A stretch of 64,000 nucleotides of DNA from Verrucomicrobiota bacterium (GCA_018239985.1 JAFEGK010000008.1:136582-200581), one strand, 5' to 3'. Positions 26,133-35,764 are shown, counted from the stretch's first letter. Numbers and translations are program-made. The notes: generated by a model not told the origin, from the sequence alone.

Positions 26133-28317
26133 ACAGAGGATACAAATTGCCATCCACGGCACAGTTCAAGGGGTTGGCTTTCGTCCATTCGTCTATAGGC
26201 TTGCCCATCAGTACCAACTCATGGGGTCCATCAGCAACACCGGAACAGGGGTAAAAATTGATGTTCAGGGGTCTTCTGATAAGATTTCCCAGTTTCAGCG
26301 AGCAGTTATTGAACAAAAACCGGCGAGAGCGGTCATTGCTGAAGTTGTTGTTGATGACATGCCCCCTACGACCTTCAACTCTTTTATCATTGAGCCCAGT
26401 GACTCTCATTCGGATAAGGCATTGGCCTTATTGCCCGATACGGCGATTTGTCAGCAATGTTTAGAGGAGTTGTTTGATCCTCAAAATCGGCGCTACCTCT
26501 ATCCCTTTTTACACTGCATTTCGTGTGGACCACGCTTTAGTTTATTTCGGCAAATGCCCTTTGATCGAGATCATACTTCAATGAATGAGTTCCAGATGTG
26601 CCAGATGTGTTTAGATGAATATGCCGATCCGGAAAATCGCCGCTTTTATTCGCAGACCAATTGTTGTCCAACCTGTGGCCCGAAACTCGAACCTGGGGTC
26701 GAGCATGCAGTCGAAGCGCTTTATCTTGGAAAGATTGTTGCGATCAAAAATACCGGAGGGTATTTGCTGCTTGTCGATGCCACAAATGAGGAGGCGGTGC
26801 TGCGACTGCGAGAGAGAAAACAGCGCGTGGGAAAGCCGTTTGCCTTATTAATGCCGACTCTCAATGCGATAGAAGAGATTGCAGAGGTAGGGGAGATTGA
26901 AAAACAAGTGCTCAATTCAGCTGCCGCTCCAATTGTCTTACTAAAAAAAAAGCAGACGTCATATATTGCCCCTTCGGTTGCTCATGAAAGTCCCTATTTT
27001 GGGGTGATGCTTCCCCATAATGCCCTCCAACATTTGCTCATGCACCATTTCAAAATGCCACTTGTTGCAACAAGTGGAAATATTTCGGGCAGCCCCCTTT
27101 GCATCACTGAGGAAGAAGCCCTCAAAACCTTAGGCGATGTAGCAGATTTATTGTTAAATCATGAGCGGAAAATTACCCATCGGCTCGATGATTCGATCGT
27201 GCAGGTGATGGGTGGTCAACCTGTGATCCTGAGAAAGGCTAGGGGGTATGTCCCATCGGCTATCGAAATGCCTTCTTCAAAAACACTCTTTGCTGCTGGC
27301 AGCCAAATGAAAAACAGTTTTGCCTTTTTGAAACAGGGACAGATCTATCAGAGTCAGTATATGGGCGATCTTGAATCTGTCGAGACAGCCCTAGCCTATG
27401 AGAACGAAGTGGGCAGCTGGGAGAGGCTCTTAGACATCCCGTTTGCTGAAGGAGTAGGAGACAAGCATCCTGATTACTACAGCACCCGCTACGTCATGAA
27501 AAAGAATATTTCCTCGACACGGATCCAGCACCATCAAGCCCATGTCTGGTCAGGAATGGCCGACAATCACCTTTCCCCTCCAGTATTTAGTATTGCGTGG
27601 GATGGGACCGGGTATGGCGATGATGCGACAATCTGGGGAGGGGAGGCCTTTTTAGTCTCCAATGAAGGGATGAAACGGGTGGCAAGCCTTTATCCCTTTA
27701 TGCTTCCTGGTGGAGAAAAGGGTGTCCGGGAGCCTAGAAGAGCGCTGTTTGGACTTTTTCACGCACTGCAGGAAGCCTATCAAGGGGATGCGTTCACTGA
27801 AGAAGAGCGGATAAATCTCAATATGGCGCTCAGCAGGAAAATCAACACTCCACTGTGCAGTAGCATCGGAAGGCTATTCGATGGAGTCAGCGCCCTTCTG
27901 GGATGTTGTCAAGTGAGTGATTATGAAGGACAGGCTGCCCTGCTCTTAGAATCAGCAGCCCACCAAGGCGCGAAGACAGTGCATTTTGAACTACCTCTGA
28001 TCAAAGAAAAGAATTTGTATTTACTCGATTGGAGACCGATGATCAGACAAATGATCGAGCGAAAACATTCTGTTGCCGATCTTGCATTAGCCTTTCACGA
28101 TTCACTGGCAAGGGCGATAGTGTCCCTTGCCAAAATTGGCAATTGTGAGTCGGTCTTACTCACCGGTGGGGTAATGCAGAATAAACTGCTAGTTGAAAAG
28201 GCGATCTTGGAACTGAGCAAAGCTGGTTTTAAACCATTCATCCATCGCGATATCCCCCCCAATGATGGAGGGATAGCGGTAGGACAGATCATTGGGAGAC
28301 TACGCAGATGTGTCTAG
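26080..28317 (+). CDS. hypF: Carbamoyltransferase HypF
   Basis: 745 residues. HypF makes the cyanide ligand precursor from carbamoyl phosphate. Domains in order: acylphosphatase (GTVQGVGFRPFVYRL), two zinc-finger units (CQQC...CISCG and CQMC...CCPTCG), a YrdC/Sua5-like domain (~215-400), and a Kae1-like C-terminal domain (HHQAHVWSG, DGTGYGDD). The start is uncertain: ATGs at 26080 and 26089 lie inside hypA, and a TTG at 26122 would remove a non-conserved leader. Its substrate could come from carAB 5 kb downstream. Confidence 0.94.
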   Translation: MTRMRKQSCSKASTLPTEQRIQIAIHGTVQGVGFRPFVYRLAHQYQLMGSISNTGTGVKIDVQGSSDKISQFQRAVIEQKPARAVIAEVVVDDMPPTTFNSFIIEPSDSHSDKALALLPDTAICQQCLEELFDPQNRRYLYPFLHCISCGPRFSLFRQMPFDRDHTSMNEFQMCQMCLDEYADPENRRFYSQTNCCPTCGPKLEPGVEHAVEALYLGKIVAIKNTGGYLLLVDATNEEAVLRLRERKQRVGKPFALLMPTLNAIEEIAEVGEIEKQVLNSAAAPIVLLKKKQTSYIAPSVAHESPYFGVMLPHNALQHLLMHHFKMPLVATSGNISGSPLCITEEEALKTLGDVADLLLNHERKITHRLDDSIVQVMGGQPVILRKARGYVPSAIEMPSSKTLFAAGSQMKNSFAFLKQGQIYQSQYMGDLESVETALAYENEVGSWERLLDIPFAEGVGDKHPDYYSTRYVMKKNISSTRIQHHQAHVWSGMADNHLSPPVFSIAWDGTGYGDDATIWGGEAFLVSNEGMKRVASLYPFMLPGGEKGVREPRRALFGLFHALQEAYQGDAFTEEERINLNMALSRKINTPLCSSIGRLFDGVSALLGCCQVSDYEGQAALLLESAAHQGAKTVHFELPLIKEKNLYLLDWRPMIRQMIERKHSVADLALAFHDSLARAIVSLAKIGNCESVLLTGGVMQNKLLVEKAILELSKAGFKPFIHRDIPPNDGGIAVGQIIGRLRRCV

Positions 28318-28517
28318 CGATACCGGGAAAAATTCTCGAAGTGATCGAAGGCGATGTGAAGATGGGGAAAGTCGACTTCTCTGGCGTTAAAAAAAACGTT
28401 TGCCTTCTCTATACACCTGATGCCCTGGTTGGGGATTATGTAGTCGTTCATGTCGGTTTTGCCATTACGATCCTGGGCCAAGAGCAGGCCCAGGCGACAC
28501 TGGAGCTACTGAAATGA
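28308..28517 (+). CDS. hypC: Hydrogenase assembly chaperone HypC
   Basis: 69 residues beginning MCLAIPGKI, with the essential Cys2. HypC carries the Fe(CN)2CO unit with HypD to the large subunit. Overlaps hypF by ten bases and hypD by four. Confidence 0.95.
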   Translation: MCLAIPGKILEVIEGDVKMGKVDFSGVKKNVCLLYTPDALVGDYVVVHVGFAITILGQEQAQATLELLK

Positions 28518-29602
28518 AGTATGTGGACGAATTTCGGGAGTCCTCTCTGGTAAAAAAGTGGGCTGCTGCTCTGCACCAGATCACTACTAGCCCATGGACG
28601 ATCATGGAGGTTTGTGGCGGGCAAACGCATGCGATCGTCAAATTCGGACTGCAAGATCTTCTTCCAGAGCAAATCCGGCTGATCCATGGGCCCGGTTGTC
28701 CTGTTTGTGTCACTCCAATCGAAATCATCGATCACGCTCTCTATATTGCCTCATTGCCAAATGTGATCCTTTGCTCCTATGGAGATATGCTGAGAGTCCC
28801 AGGCACACAAACGAATCTGCTCACACTAAAAGCAAAAGGGGCTGATGTTCGGATCGTCTACAGTCCTCTGGAGGCCGTCGAAATCGCTGCGTTAAATCCG
28901 ACCAAAGAAGTGATCTTTTTTGCAGTCGGATTTGAGACGACTGCGGCTCCCAACGCTCTGTCAGCTTACCTAGCAAAAAAGAGGGGGCTACACAATTTTT
29001 CCCTCCTAGCTTCCCATGTGCTTGTACCGCCTGCGCTAGAGTATCTTTTGCAGTCTGCCGATAATCAAGTGCAAGGCTTTTTAGCAGCAGGCCATGTCTG
29101 CACCATCACCGGTTATAGTGGTTATCATCGCCTCTCGAGCCAGTATCGGGTCCCAATCGTTGTTACAGGCTTTGAGCCTTTGGATATCTTACAAGGGATC
29201 TATTTTTGCGTAAAAATGCTCGAAAACAACGAGGCTGCTGTCGTCAATCAATATCAGCGGTGCGTGTCCGAGCAGGGCAATCAAACGGCACAGGAGATTG
29301 TCGACAGAGTCTTTAAAGTTGTCGAGCGGCCCTGGAGAGGCATTGGAACGATTGAAAGCAGTGGTCTGGGATTGCAAGAGGCCTATGCCGATTTGGACGC
29401 TTCCCTACGTTTCCCCATGAAAGAATGTAGCCTAGTCGAGGAAAATGGATGCATCAGCGGCTTGGTTTTGCTTGGGAAGAAAAAGCCTTCTCAATGTCCC
29501 TTATTTGGTAACAAATGCACCCCAGAAATGCCACTTGGTGCCCCGATGGTTTCAAATGAGGGGGCCTGTGCTGCCTACTATCACTATAAGGAGCTCATAT
29601 GA
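28514..29602 (+). CDS. hypD: Hydrogenase assembly protein HypD
   Basis: 362 residues; the iron-sulfur scaffold for the Fe(CN)2CO group. Visible motifs are [24 protein letters not shown], the central GFETTAAP, and a C-terminal cluster of Cys ([17 protein letters not shown]). Overlaps hypC and hypE by four bases each. Confidence 0.95.
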   Translation: MKYVDEFRESSLVKKWAAALHQITTSPWTIMEVCGGQTHAIVKFGLQDLLPEQIRLIHGPGCPVCVTPIEIIDHALYIASLPNVILCSYGDMLRVPGTQTNLLTLKAKGADVRIVYSPLEAVEIAALNPTKEVIFFAVGFETTAAPNALSAYLAKKRGLHNFSLLASHVLVPPALEYLLQSADNQVQGFLAAGHVCTITGYSGYHRLSSQYRVPIVVTGFEPLDILQGIYFCVKMLENNEAAVVNQYQRCVSEQGNQTAQEIVDRVFKVVERPWRGIGTIESSGLGLQEAYADLDASLRFPMKECSLVEENGCISGLVLLGKKKPSQCPLFGNKCTPEMPLGAPMVSNEGACAAYYHYKELI

Positions 29603-30606
29603 CCCTTTCTTGTCCGACGATCATCGAAGAAGATCAAGTGATCACATTGGCTCATGGCAGTGGAGGCAAAAAGACCAGCGAACTCATTGAAAAGATCTTT
29701 GTCCCAGCATTCTGTAATGATCTGCACCACGATGGGGCACTTCTCAATATCTCTGCTCAGCAGATTGTCATGACCACCGATTCCTACGTTGTCCAGCCTC
29801 TCTTTTTTCCGGGTGGCGATATCGGCAAACTCGCCGTGACCGGGACCCTCAACGACCTAGCCATGTGTGGTGCTAAACCCAGCTACCTCAGCTGTAGCTT
29901 TATCATCGAGGAGGGATTTTTGATCAAAGATCTCAAGAGGATCGTCGCATCTATGCAAAGAGAAGCTGCAGAGAACGGAGTGCAAATTGTCACCGGAGAT
30001 ACCAAAGTGATCGAAAGGCAAACCGGATCGAACATTTTCATTAATACGACCGGCATTGGGATCAGCAGAGTCAAACAGCCGATCCATCCCCATCAAATAC
30101 AGAAAGGGGATGTGATTCTTCTCAGCGGCGATGTTGGGCGGCATGGAATGGCGATCATGGCGATGCGCGAGAATCTCGAGTTTACACGGCCGCTGCTGAG
30201 CGATTGCTGCCCCCTTTTCCCCCAGGTCGAGCCCCTTTTTCCTTTAGAGGTCCATTGCCTGCGCGATTTAACTAGAGGGGGCCTTGCAACGGCTCTAGTA
30301 GAACTAGCAGAGAGCTCGACAATGGAATTTCGGGTATCCGAAGAGGCAATACCGGTGAGCCAACCGGTTGCCAGCGCGTGCGAGATATTGGGACTCGATC
30401 CCCTCTACGTAGCTAATGAGGGGCGCTTTATCGCCATCCTCCCTGCTCAAAATGGACAAAAGGCACTTGAGCTCATCGATGGTTCAACCCTCATCGGAGA
30501 AGTGGTTGAAGCAAAAGGGGCTCCCCGTGCGATTTTGAAAAATGGGTTCGGAACACATCGATTCCTTTACAGAATGGTTGGAGAACAACTTCCGAGGATC
30601 TGTTGA
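29599..30606 (+). CDS. hypE: Hydrogenase maturation protein HypE
   Basis: 335 residues, AIR-synthase-like fold ([11 protein letters not shown] near the start, [23 protein letters not shown]). It ends with PRIC, the C-terminal Cys that is carbamoylated by HypF and dehydrated to thiocyanate. Overlaps hypD and the nickel permease gene. Confidence 0.95.
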   Translation: MTLSCPTIIEEDQVITLAHGSGGKKTSELIEKIFVPAFCNDLHHDGALLNISAQQIVMTTDSYVVQPLFFPGGDIGKLAVTGTLNDLAMCGAKPSYLSCSFIIEEGFLIKDLKRIVASMQREAAENGVQIVTGDTKVIERQTGSNIFINTTGIGISRVKQPIHPHQIQKGDVILLSGDVGRHGMAIMAMRENLEFTRPLLSDCCPLFPQVEPLFPLEVHCLRDLTRGGLATALVELAESSTMEFRVSEEAIPVSQPVASACEILGLDPLYVANEGRFIAILPAQNGQKALELIDGSTLIGEVVEAKGAPRAILKNGFGTHRFLYRMVGEQLPRIC

Positions 30607-31268
30607 TGAATCTTTTTCTATTAATGACAATGGCTTTAACGCTTGGGATGCGGCATGGGTTTGATCTTGATCACCTCGCCACAATCGATGCGATTACAAG
30701 AACGGTCAGAGATAACAAGTTATTTTCTCGATTTGTCGGTTTCTTGTTTTCGCTAGGTCATGGGATAGTCGTTATTTTGATCAGCCTCATCATTGGCAGC
30801 GGCCTCATGCAGTCTCATATTCCACAGTGGCTGGATGGGTTTGGGAAATGGGTTTCAATCGTCTTCTTGCTCCTTTTCGGAGCAATCAATCTCTACAACG
30901 TTTTCCAAAATCAAACCCTACCCACCGGGTTCAAAAGCTTTTTGGTCAAAAAATTTGCGGCGAAAAGATTTAGCCCTTTTGTTGTCATCACCATCGGTGC
31001 TATTTTTGCTCTTTCGTTTGATACCTTTAGCCAAATCGCCCTCTTCTCGATATCGGCTTCACTCCTTTCAGGGTGGGTCCTTTCAGGGATCCTCGGCTTT
31101 TGTTTTATGATAGGGATGATGCTCTCAGATGGACTAAATGGGCTAGTGGTTTCAACGTTAATTCAGCGGGCAGATCGTTTTTCTATTGTCCTCTCCCGTG
31201 GTCTTGGCCTAGCCATTTCCCTATTTAGTTTAGTGCTGGGTGTGATTGCTCTATTCGAAATTTTATAG
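30606..31268 (+). CDS. NiCoT-family nickel/cobalt permease
   Basis: 220 residues from the ATG at 30606, which shares its A with the hypE TGA. Six or seven membrane helices. The second-helix signature reads RHGFDLDHLATID (usual form RHAxDADHI), and FSLGHGIVV and SFDTFSQIAL match the other NiCoT signatures. It would import Ni2+ for the hydrogenase. Shorter than typical HoxN/NixA (~330), like other compact members. Its final codons and stop fall in a 31-base duplication of a carB segment. Confidence 0.88.
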   Translation: MNLFLLMTMALTLGMRHGFDLDHLATIDAITRTVRDNKLFSRFVGFLFSLGHGIVVILISLIIGSGLMQSHIPQWLDGFGKWVSIVFLLLFGAINLYNVFQNQTLPTGFKSFLVKKFAAKRFSPFVVITIGAIFALSFDTFSQIALFSISASLLSGWVLSGILGFCFMIGMMLSDGLNGLVVSTLIQRADRFSIVLSRGLGLAISLFSLVLGVIALFEIL

Positions 31269-31291
31269 CCCCCGCCGCCATCCGCGCTTTG
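31261..31291. repeat. 31-base duplicate of a carB segment, copy A
   Basis: Matches 31935-31965 in the same orientation at 29 of 31 positions; the first 21 bases (TTTTATAGCCCCCGCC...) are identical. It spans the last codons and stop of the nickel permease and touches the half palindromic repeat. The two copies flank a 643-base segment (31292-31934) holding the RING-like gene. Confidence 0.75.
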
Positions 31292-31325
31292 CCAAAAACC
31301 GATTCTTCAGGTTGTTTCGGTATAA
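31288..31325. repeat. Half copy of the 173-bp palindromic repeat
   Basis: 38 bases identical to the right end of the 173-bp element, including the full 35-base terminal inverted repeat ending GTTTCGGTATAA. The rest of the element is missing. It lies directly after copy A of the carB duplication. Confidence 0.88.
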
Positions 31326-31384
31326 ATAGTGCGACCTAATCCGAGAACTCTGCAAGTACTCTCTCTGGTTATGATTTTTATCTG

Positions 31385-31732
31385 TTACCTACCAAATACA
31401 GCCCTCCCAACAGAAAATACGAATAGTGCAAAACCTAAGGCGAAAAGAAAAACCCCTGTGCCACCAGCTGCGACGACAACCATCTCTCTTCTTTCTAATA
31501 TTTTTACTTTTTCTGCTTCCCTCTCAGCTTCTTTCGCGCAGTCATAAGCGGTACATGCTCCTGTCCAACATTTATGATGGAAAATATGTTTTACTTTACA
31601 TGCATAAATCCAATCCAACTCATTGAACTGCTGCCGACACTCTTTACAATTAGTTGATCGGGTTCCATGCAGTCTCTGAAAATCACCGTATCTATCGTAG
31701 TACATTCCGTACCTATCAAAGTATGTGCTCAT
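31385..31732 (-). CDS. RING-H2-like zinc-finger membrane protein, unknown function
   Basis: 115 residues. Residues 29-65 read Cx2C-x12-Cx3H-x2-H-x2-C-x4-C-x4-C, with core HIFHHKC, close to a RING-H2 finger; the last Cys pair is spaced by four instead of two. A charged helix (66-83) leads to one hydrophobic segment (~85-108). RING-H2 proteins are E3 ubiquitin ligases in eukaryotes; with a membrane anchor this could be a host-directed ligase, but the last-pair spacing leaves room for another zinc fold. The N-terminus repeats the motif DRYG twice. It lies between the hydrogenase operon and carB, inside a segment bounded by direct repeats. Confidence 0.62.
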   Translation of the reverse strand: MSTYFDRYGMYYDRYGDFQRLHGTRSTNCKECRQQFNELDWIYACKVKHIFHHKCWTGACTAYDCAKEAEREAEKVKILERREMVVVAAGGTGVFLFALGFALFVFSVGRAVFGR

Positions 31733-31805
31733 TTTTTAACTCTTTGTTTTAACTTTAGTAATAGTTTATTAAATTTCTTATAAAATTCAATTAAAATAAT
31801 TTGTT

Positions 31806-34352
31806 TTAAACAATTCTAGGAGGTGTTGATCTGATGTCAGTGAGATGTAAACCAGTTCCGTCTGAAAGATACCCAAGGCGCCTTTCAAGCTTATTTAAAA
31901 TGCAATCGTTTTTGTTTGCCTGTCGTTTGTAGCGTTTTATAGCCCCCGCCGCCATGCGTGCTTTGTCATAGGCCTCATCAAAAGAACTTCCTAAGCCCAT
32001 TACTTCACCAGTCGATCTCATTTCTGGGCCAAGCTCAAGGTTGGGAAATTGCAAAAGGGGGAGAACAGCCTCTTTGACTGCAAAAAAGCGTAGCTGAGGA
32101 CTTTTTTCTTTTAATGGGATCCCCATCAAACAAAAAGTCGCCAACCTGACCAAATCGATCCCGGTCGCTTTTGACAGAAATGGACAAGTGCGGGAGGCGC
32201 GAGGATTGACCTCAAGGACATAGATCGTTTCCCCCTGAATCGCAAACTGAACGTTGATCAGCCCCACAATTTTTAAGCCCAAGGCAATTTTCTTCGTCTG
32301 TTCTCTTAATTTTTCCTGCAAGTGTTCAGAGAGACTAAAAGGGGGGACACAACAGGCCGAATCTCCCGAATGGATCCCCGCAGGTTCAACGTGCTCCATG
32401 ATCCCTGGAATAAAGACCTCGTACCCATCAGAAATCGCATCGATGTCTACCTCGATCGCATCCACTAAAAATTGTTCGGCGTCTCCAAGACCCTCTTCAG
32501 CTGCATAGACAATTCTCATGGATTGCCCGCCGAGGACATAGGAGGGACGCAAAATAACTGGGAATTCATTAGAATAAATGGCCGGATGATTTAGCCCCAA
32601 CCCTTGAATAAATTGTCGAAATTTCGCTCTATTTTCAGCTATTTCAATCTGCTCAAAAGAGAGGCCTAGGAGGGGAATGCCCGCCTTCTGCAAATCTTTA
32701 GCCAAATTCAGTGGCGTCTGACCCCCGTACTGCACAACGACCCCGAGTGGTTTTTCAATGGCACAAATTGGCAGAATATCTTCGATGGTCATCGGTGAAA
32801 GATAGAGCTTATCAGCAAATGATAAATCGGTAGAGACGGCGGCTGGATTGCAATTGACCATAATCGTCTCAAAACCGAGCTCTTTAAAGGCGAGCGCCGC
32901 GTGGACACAACAGTAATCAAATTCAATCCCTTGACCAATGCGGATCGGACCACTTCCCAAAATGAGAATTTTCTTTCGATTTGAGGGACAAGCCTCACAC
33001 TCCTCACCCTGGGTCGCATACAAACAGGCCATAGAAGTTGAAAATTCTCCTGCACAGCTATCGATCCGTTTGTAGACAAGTTGAGAAGGGTGCTTTGCGG
33101 TTTTCATCTGGCTCAAAAACCAAGGATCAATATGAGTTGTCTCATAGATCTGTTGAATCGACATCCCATTTTGCAGCGCCGCTAAAATTGCCCATAGCCG
33201 ATAAGGGCCTGGCTCTAGACCGGTGTGTTCAATAGGCAGAGGCAGTTCCATACTGCGCATAGCCTTGTCAACAGCTTCTCTTAAAGTCCCGCCAATGGCC
33301 ATCGCTTCACCGACCGATCGCATTTGGGTACCTAGCCTCGAATCGGCCCCTTTAAACTTTTCAAAATTAAAGCGGGGGATCTTCACGACCACATAATCGA
33401 TCGTCGGTTCAAACAAAACCCCAACTTCTGCTAGCGTATAGCCAATTGCCAGCTTTGTCGCGACCTTGGCAATCGGAAACCCAGTCGCTTTAGAAGCAAG
33501 AGCGGAAGACCTCGAAACCCTCGGATTCATCTCGATCACCACCATCCGGCCCGTCTTCGGATCGATCGCAAACTGCACATTTGCGCCGCCACAAATCTGG
33601 ATAGCCCTCACAAGGGCAAATGCAGCATCGCGCATTTTCTGATATTCCTTATCAGTCAGCGTCTGTGGTGGTGTAACCGTAATCGAGTCTCCGGTGTGGA
33701 TGCCTAAAGGATCGATATTCTCAATACAACACACCACGATACAGTTATCTGCCTGATCACGGATGACCTCCATCTCGAATTCTTTCCATCCGACAAGGGC
33801 CTCATCGATAAGAATTTCTCGACCACCTGAGCAGAGGCGGATCAACTCCTCCTCATTATGGGCAATCCCACTGCCGCTGCCCCCTAGCTCATAGGAGGCG
33901 CGCACCATAACAGGAAAATCGATTGGTTTTTTGAGATTAGAACGGGGCAGATCGAGCCCCAATCGGATCGCCGTCTGCCGAAATAGGGCCCGATCTTCGG
34001 CGATTTGAATTGCCTCAGCGGTGGTCCCAAGCAATTCAATCCCCCTTAATTGGAGAGCAAGATTAAGAGCTGTCTGCCCACCCATCGTTACCAAAACAGC
34101 ATCGGGGCGCTCCACTTCAATAATCTGCTCGACAAATTCCCTAGTAAGAGGCTCGAAATAAACCCTATCTGCCATCTGCGGATCGGTCATGATCGTCGCT
34201 GGATTAGAGTTGATCAACGTGACCCGATATCCCTCTTGCCGCAACACCTGACAAGCCTGCGTCCCTGCATAGTCAAATTCACACCCCTGACCAATGACAA
34301 TCGGACCAGAGCCGATCAGAAGAATGTGGGTAAGATCACACCGTTTGGGCAA
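31806..34352 (-). CDS. carB: Carbamoyl-phosphate synthase large subunit, lacking the regulatory domain
   Basis: 848 residues; E. coli CarB has 1073. Both ATP-grasp synthetase halves are present: first half from residue ~1 (IGSGPIVIGQG, EMNPRVSRSSALASKATG), second from about 470 (LGSGPIRIGQGIEFDY, EVNPRASRTCPFLSKATG). The middle oligomerisation region is shortened. After SFDEAYDKARMAAGAIK only ~40 residues remain; LGYLSDGTGLHL may be the stump of the MGS-like allosteric domain, and the AT-rich sequence after the stop holds no remainder. The enzyme makes carbamoyl phosphate for pyrimidines and arginine, and potentially for HypF. It overlaps carA by 17 bases. Confidence 0.92.
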   Translation of the reverse strand: MPKRCDLTHILLIGSGPIVIGQGCEFDYAGTQACQVLRQEGYRVTLINSNPATIMTDPQMADRVYFEPLTREFVEQIIEVERPDAVLVTMGGQTALNLALQLRGIELLGTTAEAIQIAEDRALFRQTAIRLGLDLPRSNLKKPIDFPVMVRASYELGGSGSGIAHNEEELIRLCSGGREILIDEALVGWKEFEMEVIRDQADNCIVVCCIENIDPLGIHTGDSITVTPPQTLTDKEYQKMRDAAFALVRAIQICGGANVQFAIDPKTGRMVVIEMNPRVSRSSALASKATGFPIAKVATKLAIGYTLAEVGVLFEPTIDYVVVKIPRFNFEKFKGADSRLGTQMRSVGEAMAIGGTLREAVDKAMRSMELPLPIEHTGLEPGPYRLWAILAALQNGMSIQQIYETTHIDPWFLSQMKTAKHPSQLVYKRIDSCAGEFSTSMACLYATQGEECEACPSNRKKILILGSGPIRIGQGIEFDYCCVHAALAFKELGFETIMVNCNPAAVSTDLSFADKLYLSPMTIEDILPICAIEKPLGVVVQYGGQTPLNLAKDLQKAGIPLLGLSFEQIEIAENRAKFRQFIQGLGLNHPAIYSNEFPVILRPSYVLGGQSMRIVYAAEEGLGDAEQFLVDAIEVDIDAISDGYEVFIPGIMEHVEPAGIHSGDSACCVPPFSLSEHLQEKLREQTKKIALGLKIVGLINVQFAIQGETIYVLEVNPRASRTCPFLSKATGIDLVRLATFCLMGIPLKEKSPQLRFFAVKEAVLPLLQFPNLELGPEMRSTGEVMGLGSSFDEAYDKARMAAGAIKRYKRQANKNDCILNKLERRLGYLSDGTGLHLTDIRSTPPRIV
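31935..31965. repeat. 31-base direct repeat inside carB, copy B
   Basis: The carB-internal partner (29 of 31 matches) of 31261-31291. It encodes part of the conserved MAAGAIK region at the end of the second synthetase half, so this copy is the likely original. Confidence 0.75.
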
Positions 34353-35472
34353 ATAGCCTCCTCAGCTCGTGCGGTCCTGGACTACCTTCAGGATGACCCT
34401 GAAAACTCAAGGCAGGCTTATCTTTTCGTCTCAGACCTGCAATACTCCCATCGAATAGAGAGCGGTGGGTGATCTCCAAACAAGAGGGGAGCCCCTTCTC
34501 TTCTACCATAAACCCATGATTTTGGCAGCTTACGAACACCTTCCCCGTTTTCAGCTCCTGCACCGGATGATTTGCCCCATGATGCCCTGTGACCATTTTA
34601 ACCGTCTTAGCACCGCTTGCCAGCGCCAAAAGCTGATGTCCAAAGCAGATTCCAAATAGGGGAATACCCATTTCAAGAAGTGCGCGGGTCGTCTCAATGG
34701 CATAGCCACACATTGCAGGATCTCCCGGCCCATTCGATAAAACAACCCGATCTGGCATCAACTCAGCAATCAAGTTTGCATCAGTGGTTGATGGGACAAT
34801 CGTCAGATGATACCCAGCCTGCACCAGACAATCTAAAATTGACCGCTTCACCCCAAAATCGAGGACGACCGCATGCTTAGCTCCGCTCCCCATTTTCCAT
34901 AAAGATTTACAAGAGGCTCTGATGACCCAATTATCTAGCACTTCAAATTGCTGCGCTTGCCGCAGAGCAAAACTTAAGTCGACACACCCAGCCATCATAC
35001 AGCCTCGCATGGCCCCCCTTTCTCTTAGCAAGTGGGTTAACTTGCGGGTATCGACACCAGTGATTGCTAGGACATTTTGATTCCTGAGCAAACTCCTCAA
35101 ATCGCCACTTGCTCGCCAGTTGCTATAGGTTTCAGATAACTGCTTGACAATGATTCCTCCAGGCCAAACCCGATCAGATTCCCAATCCTCCTCATTAATC
35201 CCCACATTGCCGATATGAGAAGTGGTGAAGTTGATCATTTGTCCCGCATACGACGGATCGGTTAATATCTCCTGATAACCGGTCATCGCAGTATGAAAAA
35301 TGACCTCGCCAACGAAAAAACCCTCTGCACCAACCGACTCACCCCAAAAGGGTGTCCCATCTTCCAGAATTAACAGACCCTTGTTTGCCAATTGAGAGGC
35401 TGTCCACAAACTCTTGTTCGTCGATTTTCGGGAATTATTTTGGCCTATGTCACCCTTTTTGACCGCGCTCAT
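34336..35472 (-). CDS. carA: Carbamoyl-phosphate synthase small subunit (glutaminase)
   Basis: 378 residues from the ATG at 35472; an upstream in-frame start at 35577 lies inside the neighbouring gene and adds a non-conserved leader. Class I glutamine amidotransferase: nucleophile Cys in FGICFGHQLLAL and the His/Glu pair in GHPEGSPGPHE. It feeds ammonia to CarB. Its start overlaps the end of the MntA-like gene by 23 bases, so carAB may be read with the HepT/MntA pair. Confidence 0.94.
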   Translation of the reverse strand: MSAVKKGDIGQNNSRKSTNKSLWTASQLANKGLLILEDGTPFWGESVGAEGFFVGEVIFHTAMTGYQEILTDPSYAGQMINFTTSHIGNVGINEEDWESDRVWPGGIIVKQLSETYSNWRASGDLRSLLRNQNVLAITGVDTRKLTHLLRERGAMRGCMMAGCVDLSFALRQAQQFEVLDNWVIRASCKSLWKMGSGAKHAVVLDFGVKRSILDCLVQAGYHLTIVPSTTDANLIAELMPDRVVLSNGPGDPAMCGYAIETTRALLEMGIPLFGICFGHQLLALASGAKTVKMVTGHHGANHPVQELKTGKVFVSCQNHGFMVEEKGLPSCLEITHRSLFDGSIAGLRRKDKPALSFQGHPEGSPGPHELRRLFAQTV

Positions 35473-35764
35473 TATAGATTTTTTGTCCGACTCTATCAAT
35501 ATGGTCTCGCAGATCGGGATTGTCAATGGTATGGTAATCCACAATGTCAAAATAATAGGGGAGGGGAGACTCATCATTTAATAATCCGGCGACTTCTGCT
35601 GCGATTGAGTCGATATTTTTTCCCTTTAGTGCTATGTCAATATCGGATCCTTTTTTATGCCGATTTAAAGCTCGAGAGCCGAAGACGATAGCCTCCTCAA
35701 TTTCAGGATACCGCTTCAGGACTTCGACAATAGATTGAATATCTTTCGAGGTTAGCCCAAACAT
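35450..35764 (-). CDS. MntA-like minimal nucleotidyltransferase (antitoxin candidate)
   Basis: 104 residues. The nucleotidyltransferase motif GS-x10-DxD is complete (G29-S30, D41, D43) with a later acid in YYFDIVDY. Such MNT proteins pair with HEPN proteins; in characterised type VII systems MntA adds AMP to the HepT toxin to silence it. It overlaps the HEPN gene by 13 bases. Confidence 0.88.
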   Translation of the reverse strand: MFGLTSKDIQSIVEVLKRYPEIEEAIVFGSRALNRHKKGSDIDIALKGKNIDSIAAEVAGLLNDESPLPYYFDIVDYHTIDNPDLRDHIDRVGQKIYNERGQKG

